Positions 16,499 through 26,115 of a stretch of DNA of 64,000 nucleotides are shown here, piece after piece. Source of the DNA: Acinetobacter pittii. Its GTDB lineage: Bacteria; Pseudomonadota; Gammaproteobacteria; Pseudomonadales; Moraxellaceae. The notes under the pieces were generated by a model that had not been told where the DNA came from, searched no databases, and saw nothing but the letters and a program-made list of their open reading frames with translations. The stretch is from the NCBI RefSeq assembly GCF_034064985.1, contig NZ_CP139249.1:3100001-3164000 (forward strand), given 5' to 3'. Numbering within the stretch: the first letter of the stretch is position 1; every line of letters starts with the position of its first letter. Made by a program: the position numbers and the translations under genes.

Positions 16499-16596
16499 TT
16501 TTGTTCAATAGATTAAGACATTACATGACTTAACCATGTAAGCACTAACCGTAGATATTCCCCACCTAAACATCCTCTTCAGCCGCCTAGGAGGTC

Positions 16597-17643
16597 TTAC
16601 TTTTTAGATTTAAAAAACAATTGCAGACTGTATTGATAAAAAAAGCGTGTAGTAAGAATTACAAAAATTAATCTTGAGAGCTGAAAGGAAACAACGATGG
16701 GTACTGCGAGTCCGAGAGCTTTAGCCATCAGTGACATTTCTGCGATGCCTCCGGGTGAAAGCCCTAAAATCAAGATTTGTTTTTCTGTATGACTTAAATT
16801 GACCAGTAATAAAGCAACGCTTATTGATAGCACTAAAGCCAGTAAATTGAATATTAGTGTGATTCCAATAAACTTTTTATTTTTCCTTAAAAAGCTAAAT
16901 GGAAATTTGCTACCTAGTGACCAACCAATACAGATTTGACCAAAGGCAGTAAACCATTCAGGCAATTTCATCTGAAGTATTCCACAAAATGATAATAACC
17001 CGATAATGGCGAGTGGCCCCAAAATCCAAGCATTCAAAAGATTAAAAAATTGAAAAACCTGACCAACAAACAGAGCCAGACAAAACAGTAAGACGACTTG
17101 AAAAAAGTTAAATTGATCTGACACTGGTATCTTTAAACCAGTCCATTCGACATGAAAATAAAGTTCCATAAAAATTGGAACCAGCACAACTAAAATCACA
17201 ATTCTTAGGCTATGGGCAGCAACGACTTTATCGACTTGAGCTTGGTACCGCTCTGCAATATTCACCATTTCACTGGCACTGCCAATGGCCGAAGAAAACC
17301 ATGCAGTTGCCCAATCCAAGGCATTAACTCGATATTGCAATCCAGCCAGCAACGTCCCCAACACAAGTGACCATGCCAAACCTATGAGGATAAAGCCCCA
17401 ATATGCTGCCACTGCCTGTACTAAAGCTGGTGAAAAGTATAGGCCTAAAGCCATACCAATAATGACCTGCCCTATGCGTCGCCACTGGGGATCACAGGCA
17501 AGTGGATGACCAACACTACCGAACAATAAGGCCGTCAATAAAGGGCCAAGCAACCAAGGCAAGGGAATATGCAAATATTTGGCAATTAAAGCTCCGACCA
17601 GAGCAATTGCTAATCCTTTGAGATTTGAGCTTATTTTTTCCAT
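16597..17643 (-). CDS. AbrB family membrane protein
   Basis: 348 residues with about ten hydrophobic segments in two repeated halves, each holding a GxxxGLxLGP-type helix (PLPWLLGPLLTALLFGS; QICIGWSLGSKF; GLSPGGIAEMSLMAKALG). This is the AbrB/ammonia-monooxygenase-like membrane family, often next to tripartite tricarboxylate transporters. It is the last gene of the tctCBA-abrB run, 49 bp after tctA. Its transport role is not established. Confidence 0.85.
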   Translation of the reverse strand: MEKISSNLKGLAIALVGALIAKYLHIPLPWLLGPLLTALLFGSVGHPLACDPQWRRIGQVIIGMALGLYFSPALVQAVAAYWGFILIGLAWSLVLGTLLAGLQYRVNALDWATAWFSSAIGSASEMVNIAERYQAQVDKVVAAHSLRIVILVVLVPIFMELYFHVEWTGLKIPVSDQFNFFQVVLLFCLALFVGQVFQFFNLLNAWILGPLAIIGLLSFCGILQMKLPEWFTAFGQICIGWSLGSKFPFSFLRKNKKFIGITLIFNLLALVLSISVALLLVNLSHTEKQILILGLSPGGIAEMSLMAKALGLAVPIVVSFQLSRLIFVILTTRFFYQYSLQLFFKSKK

Positions 17644-17692
17644 AATTCAGAGCAATAATAGCCAACCAAGGGTGACTATTATTGCTGTCCTA

Positions 17693-19192
17693 TTAAGCTT
17701 GCTGTTTTTTGATAAACAAGTACTTACGAACAATTGGCAAGATCAATAATAATCCTGACATGATCCAAAGTCCTATACTAATATTACTGCTCCATAAGAC
17801 ATCAAGTTCCCCTTGAGAAATTGAAAGTGCACGGCGCAGATTCGATTCCATTAATTCGCCAAGTACAAAACCAAGAATCAGTGGAGCTAAAGGAAAATCA
17901 AATTTTCTGAGAATATATCCACATACACCTAAGCCCATACATAACAGCAAGTCAAAGATATTGCTATGAATAGCATACACACCAACAAAACTCACGCTTG
18001 CGATGATCGGAATCAGAATGTAATTAGGAATACTCAGCATGCGGGCAAAGAAGCCTACTAATGGCAAGTTCAAGACCAACAGAATGATATTACCCACCAT
18101 AAGCGATGCAATCAGTGACCACACCAATACAGGTTGCTGAACAAATAACTGTGGACCTGGTGCAATGTTGTACATAAGCAAGGCACCCATCATGACTGCA
18201 GTCGTCCCCGAACCCGGTACACCTAGTGTCAACATGGGTACAAATGAACCACAAGCCGCTGCATTATTCGCACTTTCTGGTGCAGCAAGCCCACGTAAGT
18301 CACCTTTACCAAACTTGCTACTATCCTTTGCCATCTTCCGTTCAGTGGTATAGGCCATGGCACTTGCAACGGTTGCACCTGCTCCAGGAAGAATGCCCAA
18401 GAAGAAACCAATCAGTGAACTGCGGATAATAGTTAATAACGAGAAAATGAACTCTTTAAGATTAAAAAGAGAACGCTTTCCTTGTTTTAAGGCAACTTGA
18501 CCAATTGTCGTGCGTTCGAGCATTAATAGGATTTCGCTTACACTAAATAAGCCAATAACCAAAGTTGTGAATGCAATTCCGTCACTTAAACCCACACTGT
18601 TAAAGGTAAAGCGATAGACACCTGTAATTGCATCCATTCCCACAGTTGAAAGTGCTAGGCCCATGAGTGCCATAATTAAGGTTTTAAAAGGCTGCGTACT
18701 GACCAGACCAGTTAAACAAACAATTGCAAAGACCATCAGCGCAAAATATTCAGCAGGACCAAATGCGATTGCCCATTTCGCCAATATAGGTGCAAACAAT
18801 ACAATCCCAATAAAGGCGACCGTACTCCCAACAAAGGAACTGACCGATGACAAAGACAATGCAACTCCTGCCTTTCCTTGCTGTGCCAATGGATAACCAT
18901 CTAGCGTGGTCATAATGGCTCCAGCATCTCCGGGTACGTTTAATAGAATCGCTGAAATACGTCCGCCATATTCACAGCCCAAATAAACTGCTGCCAATAA
19001 AATCAAGGCACTATCTACGGGTAAACCTAAGGCGTAAGCAAACGGCAATAAAATTGCCACCCCATTAATTGGACCTAAACCCGGTAATAAGCCAACAATC
19101 GTTCCAATAAATGCGCCAATCAAAGCAATTAAAAGATTCTGCGGTTGCAAGGCAACCTCAAACCCCATCATTAAAAAACTTAATACATCCAT
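17693..19192 (-). CDS. tctA: Tripartite tricarboxylate transporter, large permease TctA
   Basis: 499 residues with about twelve transmembrane segments. The GLLPGLGPINGVAILLPF segment near residues 33-50 and the second-half GILPGAGATVASAMAYTTE are the duplicated TctA signature motifs. It forms the inner-membrane channel with TctB and receives substrate from TctC. AAGGATG precedes the ATG; it starts 12 bp after tctB. The likely substrate is citrate or another tricarboxylate, given the tcu genes to the right (inference). Confidence 0.93.
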   Translation of the reverse strand: MDVLSFLMMGFEVALQPQNLLIALIGAFIGTIVGLLPGLGPINGVAILLPFAYALGLPVDSALILLAAVYLGCEYGGRISAILLNVPGDAGAIMTTLDGYPLAQQGKAGVALSLSSVSSFVGSTVAFIGIVLFAPILAKWAIAFGPAEYFALMVFAIVCLTGLVSTQPFKTLIMALMGLALSTVGMDAITGVYRFTFNSVGLSDGIAFTTLVIGLFSVSEILLMLERTTIGQVALKQGKRSLFNLKEFIFSLLTIIRSSLIGFFLGILPGAGATVASAMAYTTERKMAKDSSKFGKGDLRGLAAPESANNAAACGSFVPMLTLGVPGSGTTAVMMGALLMYNIAPGPQLFVQQPVLVWSLIASLMVGNIILLVLNLPLVGFFARMLSIPNYILIPIIASVSFVGVYAIHSNIFDLLLCMGLGVCGYILRKFDFPLAPLILGFVLGELMESNLRRALSISQGELDVLWSSNISIGLWIMSGLLLILPIVRKYLFIKKQQA

Positions 19193-19204
19193 ATCGGGTC
19201 ATCC

Positions 19205-19651
19205 TTAACCAAGAAATCCAAGTGGTAATGGCACATCCAAGAAACGGTCAAACATATAGTAGGTACTGATGCTAAGTACTAAACCTGTCACCAAAACCGG
19301 TATGGTTTTGCCATGGAAAAGTTTGCCCACTGCAATGGTCATTAATAGGGTTGCAACAATAAAGCCGAGCCATTCAAAAACTAATGCATATAGCGTTAAA
19401 GCCACCGCGCACAACGCTAACTTAACGATTAAATGTTTTGTCCATCCCAACTCAACGGGTTCAAACATAATGGCTGGTCGAATAGTGAGATATGCTGCAC
19501 TCGCTGTAATTAAGCCCATTAATAAAATAGGAAAAGCTTTAGGGCCCACTGGATCGTAGGAAATTGGGGCTTCAAAATTGCTCGCATAAATCAGCAAAAA
19601 TAACCCGCAAACCGTAATAATGGCGGTAAGAATCCGTTCAGATTTCATCAT
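19205..19651 (-). CDS. tctB: Tripartite tricarboxylate transporter, small permease TctB
   Basis: 148 residues with four hydrophobic segments, the size and topology of TctB. ISYDPVGPKAFPILLMGLI near the N-terminus and the YALVFEWLGFIVATLLM helix are family features. The start is preceded by GAGGATAG. It is between tctC (53-bp gap) and tctA (12-bp gap) in one transcription unit. Confidence 0.9.
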   Translation of the reverse strand: MMKSERILTAIITVCGLFLLIYASNFEAPISYDPVGPKAFPILLMGLITASAAYLTIRPAIMFEPVELGWTKHLIVKLALCAVALTLYALVFEWLGFIVATLLMTIAVGKLFHGKTIPVLVTGLVLSISTYYMFDRFLDVPLPLGFLG

Positions 19652-19704
19652 CTATCCTCAGAAAAAACTGAGCTGAAAAATAGCTTCTCAACCCAGTCGA
19701 TTTG

Positions 19705-20697
19705 TTATTGTGATAATTTATATTCTTGCGATAACTGCCGCATTTCCGCGGTCTGTTTATAAACATAAGCTTTGAGTTCTTCACCTGTCAGCTGAAATGG
19801 GAGTAGATCCTGATTTTCACGGACTGCATCAAATTTCTGGTTAGCCATCATTTTATCGAAGGCATTTTTCCACCAACCATAGGCTTCGTCACTCACCTTT
19901 GGTCCCATATAGAAACCACGGATGACTGGCCACTCAATGTCATAGCCTTGCTCTTTTGCAGTAGGTAATTTTGAGAACTTCCCGTCTAAACGCTTGTTAG
20001 CAAAAACCGCTAAGACCCGAATATCACCAGACTCTAGGTATGAACTGACTTCACTAATATTGCCTACCCCAACTTGAATATGCTGACCCAGTAATGAAGT
20101 CAGCACTTCCCCACCGCCTTCAAGTGCAACAAATCTTAAATCGGCAGGACTAATACCTGCTTTTTTTGCCAACATTGCTGTTTGCATCCAGTCTTGGCCC
20201 CCCACACTTCCAGCGCCACCAAAGCTCAGAGCTTTTGGGTTTTCTCGGAGTGCTTTCATCAAGTCATCAAGGTTTTTCAATGGTGAGTTTTTATGTACCG
20301 AAACCAGACCATAATCGACAGCGACCCCAGACAACCATTTCACATCTTTTTCAGTGAAGTGTCCGAATTTTCCTTGTGCTAAGTTCAAAAGTGAACCAGT
20401 GGAAAATGCAACCACGGCATTATTATTCGCAGGATCACTGTTTACGATCTTGTTATAGGCTACGGCACCTACCCCACCCGGCATATAGGTTACGCGTATT
20501 GGATCTTTGAGCTGGTCTGTTTGTTTAAAGCCAGATTGAATCAATTTACAGGTCATATCAAACCCGCCACCCGGCTTAGCTGGGGCTATACATTCCGGAC
20601 GTTTTGGCTGACCCGCCTCTTTAGAAGCATTTCCTGAACCACACCCAGCCATTGTCACACTGACGCATGTTAATGCGAGTAAAGTTAAATTTTTCAT
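19705..20697 (-). CDS. tctC: Tripartite tricarboxylate transporter substrate-binding lipoprotein TctC
   Basis: 330 residues. The signal sequence has a lipobox, SVTMAGC, so the mature protein is anchored as a periplasmic lipoprotein. The Bug/TctC fold is indicated by PAKPGGGFDMTCKLIQSGF, YMPGGVGAVAYNKI, LSFGGAGSVGGQDWMQT and the VGVGNISEV ligand-loop region. It captures the tricarboxylate for TctAB and is first gene of the operon. The long upstream region contains a decayed-looking reading frame and a short leader frame. Confidence 0.93.
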   Translation of the reverse strand: MKNLTLLALTCVSVTMAGCGSGNASKEAGQPKRPECIAPAKPGGGFDMTCKLIQSGFKQTDQLKDPIRVTYMPGGVGAVAYNKIVNSDPANNNAVVAFSTGSLLNLAQGKFGHFTEKDVKWLSGVAVDYGLVSVHKNSPLKNLDDLMKALRENPKALSFGGAGSVGGQDWMQTAMLAKKAGISPADLRFVALEGGGEVLTSLLGQHIQVGVGNISEVSSYLESGDIRVLAVFANKRLDGKFSKLPTAKEQGYDIEWPVIRGFYMGPKVSDEAYGWWKNAFDKMMANQKFDAVRENQDLLPFQLTGEELKAYVYKQTAEMRQLSQEYKLSQ

Positions 20698-21546
20698 GTT
20701 ACATACATCCTAATAACGTTTTGCTCTATTCATATTTTGATTTTTACCAATCTCCATAATCGACCTCCTTGGCACGATCATGCTTATCGGTTTTTAGTTT
20801 TGGTCTTATGTTTTGAAATACGCTTTTCACAGGGAATTTCAGTAATGCAGCGTTACTATAAAAATTACGAATCAATCGACTGAAAGAAATAGCTAAGTAG
20901 AGAGAAGTTAGGACAATCACCAGATCTATAATGAGAATTAAAACCTTTGCAAAAATATCTAAAAATGCTTCGGTTAAATAATACTGATGAATAACAACAA
21001 GATAGTAAAAACGTAATCTATTGAGTTGTCTTTTGCATATCCATGCTATGGGTAACGTTAATATTTAAATAAATAAACCTGTTTACCCAATCTTCCCTTC
21101 TGATCAAATGAGCTAAATACTCATATATTTTTCCAATAGTTATTTAATCAGGTAGCTTCTTCATAATTTGAAAATCCACCATATTTTTTAATGCATCATG
21201 CATTTAATGTGCTCCTTTTTTCATTTGAAAAGATTAAAGCACAGATCAAGAAAACATCGTGATACCAATAAATTAAAGGGGGCATTAGTAAAATTAAATA
21301 GGTTAAAATTCTAAGAAAAGGGAAGTGAAAGACTGAAAATTTACAGGTAAATTTATCGTAATAATAAATAAAAGTTAGAGGATAAATTTTAATATTAAAG
21401 TTGAAAAAGATCGTTTTATTATTTTTAGAATATCAAAGTAAAGATCTTTTTTATGGATTGCTGTTAATATTAAAGCACATGATAGATTTCCCAATCCTTC
21501 ATATCTGTACAAATTAAATCAAGGATGATGAGCGAACACATTTATT
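20698..21546. other. 849-bp region between tctC and a divergent LysR gene, with an unassigned open frame on the minus strand
   Basis: No confident gene. On the minus strand a frame stays open from 21064 to the TAA at 20744-20746 (106 codons). It encodes a hydrophobic stretch (FAKVLILIIDLVIVLTSLYLA) followed by a basic tail ending KEVDYGDW, but has no ATG, GTG or TTG near its beginning; it may be the 3' remnant of a membrane protein gene. Just inside its end an AAGGAGGT site precedes a 15-codon frame (starting MEIGKNQN) upstream of tctC. Positions 21070-21546 are AT-rich and must contain the tctC and LysR promoters. Confidence 0.35.
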
Positions 21547-22476
21547 ATGGAAATCAAACAAATAAAGTATTTTTTGACTGTGGTTGAAGCAGGTAGTATT
21601 GGTAAAGCTGCCCAAAAACTCGATGTGGGTGCTTCTGCAATTAGCCAGCAAATTAGTAAATTAGAACAAGAGCTAAGCATTCGCCTATTACAGCGTAATG
21701 CTTTTGGTGTTACCCCTACTCCCGCAGGTCTCGCCTTTTTAAAACATTCTCAACTTATTTTACGTCAAGTGAACTTCGCGGTAGATGCTGCTCATTCTGC
21801 ACGACTGTCTGGACATGTCAGCCTTGGCTTTCCACCGACGATTACTGCTTTGATTGGTATCCCTTTAATGAAACTAATGTCTGAACGTTACCCAGATATT
21901 CGTTTAGAGATTGTGGAAACGCTATCGGGTAATCTAATTCAATCCATTAACTCGCGTCAGCTCGATATCGCGATTATTTTTACCAATGAAATTGATAAAC
22001 AGTGGTCGATTCAACCCTTGGTACGCGAGCAAATGTATTTAATGGCACGCAAGGAAGTGCTTGAAAAATACGGTCTTGCCGACTGCATCAAAAGTGGCGT
22101 TATTCAGTCTCAACAAATTGGAGATCTTCCTTTAGTATTACCACGCCAGCGCCATAGTTTAAGAAAGTTGCTTGAGCACAAGATTGGTCAGCTTAACGTC
22201 GTCTATGAAATTGATGGCCTACACTTACTCATGGATAGTCTAATTCATCTCGACCTTGCCAGTGTCCGCCCAGGTAGCGCTTGTTTACAAGAGTACAAAC
22301 ATAAACTTCAATTACTCAAGTTAGTAGACCCTGAAGTTGAACGAATCAATTACTTGGTAAGCCTTGCCGAAGAAGAATTATCACCTGCCGCACTTGCCGC
22401 AAAGTCAGCCATTAAGGCCTGTGTGAAAGATTTGATTCAAAACCAGATTTGGCCATGTTCTGAAATTATTTTATAA
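21547..22476 (+). CDS. LysR family regulator, TcuR-like (paralogue 1)
   Basis: 309 residues. The helix-turn-helix is at about 1-60 (GSIGKAAQKLDVGASAISQQ), followed by a Nac/Cbl-type effector domain (LSGHVSLGFPPTITALIGIP). It is collinear and visibly homologous with the second LysR gene at 25083-26012 along its whole length, down to the EEELSPA-LA-K C-terminus. It is divergent from tctCBA and upstream of the symporter gene, so it may control one or both. Tricarboxylates are plausible co-inducers (inference). Confidence 0.88.
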   Translation: MEIKQIKYFLTVVEAGSIGKAAQKLDVGASAISQQISKLEQELSIRLLQRNAFGVTPTPAGLAFLKHSQLILRQVNFAVDAAHSARLSGHVSLGFPPTITALIGIPLMKLMSERYPDIRLEIVETLSGNLIQSINSRQLDIAIIFTNEIDKQWSIQPLVREQMYLMARKEVLEKYGLADCIKSGVIQSQQIGDLPLVLPRQRHSLRKLLEHKIGQLNVVYEIDGLHLLMDSLIHLDLASVRPGSACLQEYKHKLQLLKLVDPEVERINYLVSLAEEELSPAALAAKSAIKACVKDLIQNQIWPCSEIIL

Positions 22477-22559
22477 AGAGTCATTAATTTTATTAAATAC
22501 CTAATTAATTTTGCCCTCTCACTCCCTCCTGCTTTTTGAGATTACATTTTCGTCCGAAT

Positions 22560-22581
22560 GATAAGTGGTTTTCCGCTTATC
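22560..22581. promoter_or_regulatory. Imperfect palindrome upstream of the tricarboxylate symporter gene
   Basis: GATAAGTGG and CCGCTTATC arms separated by four T, with one mismatch, lie about 175 bp before the symporter start. Such a dyad suits a LysR-type binding site; TcuR-like paralogues on both sides are the candidates. Confidence 0.4.
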
Positions 22582-22753
22582 GAAATATAGATGTGTAGTT
22601 TGAACTGGAAACAAGGCATCACATTTTCTGCAAAGGACCTCACTAAATCTCATCTCTAACCCATTTGCTCTTTAGATTTATTGATTGAATCAATTTAGGT
22701 CCAGCCTCGAAAATCGTGAATGTTTCCATTTTGTCAGGCCAAGGAGGTCTCCA

Positions 22754-24064
22754 ATGGATGTCGTGAATAACCGTAGGGCTACTTTTAAAAAAATATTAAA
22801 TGTAACGAGTGGCAACTTTTTAGAGCAGTACGACTTTTTTCTTTTTGGTTTCTATGCCACTTATATCGCGGCAAAATTTTTCCACTCTGAAAATGAATAT
22901 GTCTCTTTAATGATGACATTTACCGTATTTGCTGCGGGTTTTCTTATGCGTCCTCTCGGCGCTATTTTCTTGGGCGCTTATGTCGACAGAGTTGGTCGAC
23001 GCAAGGGTCTTATTGTTACTTTAAGTCTTATGGCCATCGGAACCATCTTAATTACCTTTGTACCGGGTTATGAAACTATAGGTATTATTGCTCCGATTTT
23101 GGTGGTGATTGGACGTCTATTACAAGGCTTCTCGGCAGGCGTTGAATCTGGCGGTGTTTCTATTTATTTAGCAGAAATTGCAACGGATAAAAACCGCGGA
23201 TTTATCACAAGCTGGCAATCTGGCAGCCAACAAGTTGCTGTTGTGTTTGCCGCATTACTTGGCTACTGGCTCAATACCATCTTAACTACTGCTCAAGTGG
23301 GTGAATGGGGCTGGCGTATTCCGTTCTTAATTGGTTGTTTGATTATTCCGTTAATCTTCTTGTTCCGTCGTACTTTAGAGGAAACTGAAGACTTTAAATC
23401 GCAAAAGACTCATCCTTCAACAAAAGAAATTTTCAGCACACTGGCGAACAACTGGCGCATCGTACTTGCAGGTATGATGATGAGTGCGATGACTACGACC
23501 ACTTTCTACTTTATTACGGTTTACACCACGGTGTATGCAAAACGTACTTTAGAAATGTCAGTAACAGACAGTCTTTTAGCAACCGTGTTTGTTGGTTTGT
23601 CTAATTTCTTCTGGTTACCAATGGGTGGTTTGCTTTCAGACAAAATTGGTCGCCGTCCAGTACTAGTCGGCATTACCACACTTGCTCTCTTTACAAGTTA
23701 TCCGGTTTTAAGTTGGTTAGTGAGCAACATTAGCTTCTCAAACCTTCTAATTACGCTTGCTTACTTCTCGTTCTTCTTTGGTATGTACAACGGAACCATG
23801 GTTGCAACCCTTGCCGAAGTGATGCCAAAACGTGTACGTACAGTTGGTTTCTCTTTAGCGTTCAGCCTTGCAGCCGCTATTTTTGGTGGTATGACACCAA
23901 TGGCTTGTACCTTCCTTGTCGAAAACACAGGCAACCCAAGCACCCCTGCTTTCTGGCTCATGCTTGCTGCGGTTTGTAGCTTAATCTCAAGCTTGTATCT
24001 ATGCCGCGGTTCTAAACAGAAAAATACTGATGCGATTGCTGAACCTGCAAAAATTAGCGCTTAA
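22754..24064 (+). CDS. tcuC: MFS tricarballylate/citrate:proton symporter, TcuC-like
   Basis: 436 residues from the ATG at 22754, which follows a perfect AAGGAGG; an upstream in-frame start at 22685 has no such site. There are twelve hydrophobic segments. [21 protein letters not shown] at the N-terminus, DRVGRRKG between helices 2 and 3 and the matching DKIGRRPVL place it in the metabolite:H+ symporter (CitA/TcuC) family. The adjacent tcuA and tcuB genes favour tricarballylate or citrate as substrate. Confidence 0.82.
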   Translation: MDVVNNRRATFKKILNVTSGNFLEQYDFFLFGFYATYIAAKFFHSENEYVSLMMTFTVFAAGFLMRPLGAIFLGAYVDRVGRRKGLIVTLSLMAIGTILITFVPGYETIGIIAPILVVIGRLLQGFSAGVESGGVSIYLAEIATDKNRGFITSWQSGSQQVAVVFAALLGYWLNTILTTAQVGEWGWRIPFLIGCLIIPLIFLFRRTLEETEDFKSQKTHPSTKEIFSTLANNWRIVLAGMMMSAMTTTTFYFITVYTTVYAKRTLEMSVTDSLLATVFVGLSNFFWLPMGGLLSDKIGRRPVLVGITTLALFTSYPVLSWLVSNISFSNLLITLAYFSFFFGMYNGTMVATLAEVMPKRVRTVGFSLAFSLAAAIFGGMTPMACTFLVENTGNPSTPAFWLMLAAVCSLISSLYLCRGSKQKNTDAIAEPAKISA

Positions 24065-24155
24065 AACAACAACTATTTGACCTGAAATTTTAATGAACAG
24101 TACGGCAGATCTTACGTCTCCGTACTGTGTTCTCCTGTCATTAAAGCGAGATATT

Positions 24156-24950
24156 ATGAAAAAGTCCCCTATCTTCATGACCATTTGCCTAGCTGGTGCT
24201 AGCTTAGGCTCAACTCTTGCTAACGCAGATACAATCGAAGTGATTAGCTCAGGTGGTTTTTATTCATCTATGGAAAAACTCATTCCATTATTTGAAAAAC
24301 AAACTGGTCACACGGTTCACCTCTCGTCTGGTTCATCAATGGGTGCATCACTAACTGCAATTCCAAATCGACTCGATCGTGGTGAACGTTTTGACGTGGT
24401 GGTCTTAGCTGCTCCTGAACTCAACAAGCTCGCAGAAAAGGGTTATGTAGACCCAAATTCACAAAGTACTTTAGTGAATTCAAGCATTGGCATGGCTGTG
24501 CCTAAAGGTGCACCAAAGCCAGATATCAGCTCTGCAGAAAAATTTGAAAAAGTTTTATTAAATGCCAAGCACATAGGCTATTCAGCAAGTGCGAGTGGTA
24601 CGCATCTTGAAAAAGATATTTTCCCAAGCTTCCCGCCTGTCGAGTACAAAGTGATTTCGAGTAAGGCAGAAAAAGTGGTAGGCGACCGCGTTGCAAAACG
24701 TATCGCTGAAGGCCAGTTTGATATTGGTTTCCAGCAAATTAGTGAAATCAAACCTTTTACAGGCACATATGGTCAAGTTGAATTAGTCGGCCCAATCCCT
24801 GTACCTTATCAAAAAGTGACGGTATTTGCGGCAGGCATTGGTAAAAACTCGGAACATGCAAAAGTCGCAAAAGAGTTAATCAAATTTGTGAAATCGCCAC
24901 AAGCAACACAAATTATTGAAGAACAGGGTCTTGAGCAGGTTAAAGAATAA
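24156..24950 (+). CDS. Orphan periplasmic substrate-binding protein (ModA-like type 2)
   Basis: 264 residues from the ATG at 24156. A Sec signal peptide is followed by cleavage near LANA-DTIEV. The mature part (VISSGGFYSSMEKLIPLFEK, HLSSGSSMGASLTAI, GERFDVVVLAAPELNKL) is the SBP_bac_11/ModA-type fold. No ABC permease or ATPase is nearby, so it is unlikely to work as a normal ABC importer component. Lying between the TcuC-like symporter and TcuR-like regulator, it may sense or shuttle the tricarboxylate (inference). A strong terminator follows. Confidence 0.8.
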   Translation: MKKSPIFMTICLAGASLGSTLANADTIEVISSGGFYSSMEKLIPLFEKQTGHTVHLSSGSSMGASLTAIPNRLDRGERFDVVVLAAPELNKLAEKGYVDPNSQSTLVNSSIGMAVPKGAPKPDISSAEKFEKVLLNAKHIGYSASASGTHLEKDIFPSFPPVEYKVISSKAEKVVGDRVAKRIAEGQFDIGFQQISEIKPFTGTYGQVELVGPIPVPYQKVTVFAAGIGKNSEHAKVAKELIKFVKSPQATQIIEEQGLEQVKE

Positions 24951-24958
24951 AAGCTCTA

Positions 24959-24992
24959 AAAGGCAACATCTTGAGGTGATGTTGCCTTTACT
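24959..24992 (+). terminator. Rho-independent terminator after the symporter/binding-protein pair
   Basis: Perfect 12-bp AAAGGCAACATC/GATGTTGCCTTT arms around a 7-base loop, starting 9 bases after the stop codon. Confidence 0.85.
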
Positions 24993-25082
24993 CTATTGCC
25001 AGTTTACTCAAAGCAATAGAGTAAAAACTATAGCGATAAACCAGTGTAGAATTAATCCATAAAGGTTAATGTAGTATTTGCC

Positions 25083-26012
25083 GTGGAACTCAAACAATTA
25101 AAGTATTTTATTGCAGTGATCGAGTCAGGAAGCTTGGGTAAAGCTGCAAAAAATCTCGATATTGGAACTTCTGCATTAAGCCAGCAAATCTCAAAATTAG
25201 AAAGCGAACTTTCTATTCGCCTTTTACAACGTACCGCTTTGGGTACGGTTCCCACCCCTGCGGGCTTAGCTTTTTTTCAACAAGTGCAACTGGCACTTAG
25301 ACACCTAGACCATGCCGTAGACTCTGCGCATTCTTCACGTTTAAGTGGCCACGTCACCGTCGGTTTTTCGCCGAGTGTGGCAGCTGTTATAGGCACGCAT
25401 TTTTTAAAACTCATGAGAAATCGTTATCCCGATATTAAAGTCCGTTTAATTGAAGGGTTATCGGGTGACCTCAAAGCCTTAGTGAATGCAAGGCAGCTCG
25501 ATGTCGCGATCATCTTTAGTGACGATGTCGACCCACAGTGGGCCATACAGCCTTTAGTCAAAGAACAGATGTTTTTAATCTCACCTAAAGAAGTGTTGAG
25601 TCAGTACCACCTTGAAAGCTGTATCGACACTCAGACCATTAATCATTCACAGCTTAAAGAACTCCCTCTGATTTTACCAAGTCAACGACATGGGCTGCGC
25701 TTGTTGCTCGAACAGAAAATTCATCAACTTAAAGTGGCCTATGAAATTGATGGGCTGCATTTGTTAATGGAAAGCATTAGTCAACTCGAAATGGCAACCA
25801 TTCAACCTGCGGGTGCATCGTTAAACTCAAGGCAAGACTTGTGTTTGCTACGCGTTGTAGAACCTGCCATTGAGCGTATTAACTATTTAATTAGTCTCTC
25901 TGAAGAAGAACTCTCGCCAGCCACTTTAGCCACGAAAGTAGTGATTCGCGCCTGTGTGGCCAACCTGATTAATGAAAAGCGCTGGCCCGGTGCGGAACTC
26001 ATAAATACTTAA
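25083..26012 (+). CDS. tcuR: LysR family regulator, TcuR-like (paralogue 2)
   Basis: 309 residues, starting at GTG. It has the LysR helix-turn-helix (GSLGKAAKNLDIGTSALSQQ) and an effector domain. It aligns end to end with the LysR protein encoded at 21547-22476, with roughly three of five positions identical by eye, so the two arose by duplication. It lies 103 bp upstream of tcuA in the same direction, the position of the known tricarballylate regulator TcuR. Confidence 0.83.
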   Translation: MELKQLKYFIAVIESGSLGKAAKNLDIGTSALSQQISKLESELSIRLLQRTALGTVPTPAGLAFFQQVQLALRHLDHAVDSAHSSRLSGHVTVGFSPSVAAVIGTHFLKLMRNRYPDIKVRLIEGLSGDLKALVNARQLDVAIIFSDDVDPQWAIQPLVKEQMFLISPKEVLSQYHLESCIDTQTINHSQLKELPLILPSQRHGLRLLLEQKIHQLKVAYEIDGLHLLMESISQLEMATIQPAGASLNSRQDLCLLRVVEPAIERINYLISLSEEELSPATLATKVVIRACVANLINEKRWPGAELINT

Positions 26013-26115
26013 GCGATTAGTGTTTATTTTTACTAAACACCCATTCAAGCCCAGCCTCTCACTTCATATTCCCTTTTAAAGCTACATTAGCCCTAGCTGA
26101 GAAAGGGAGAAATCC

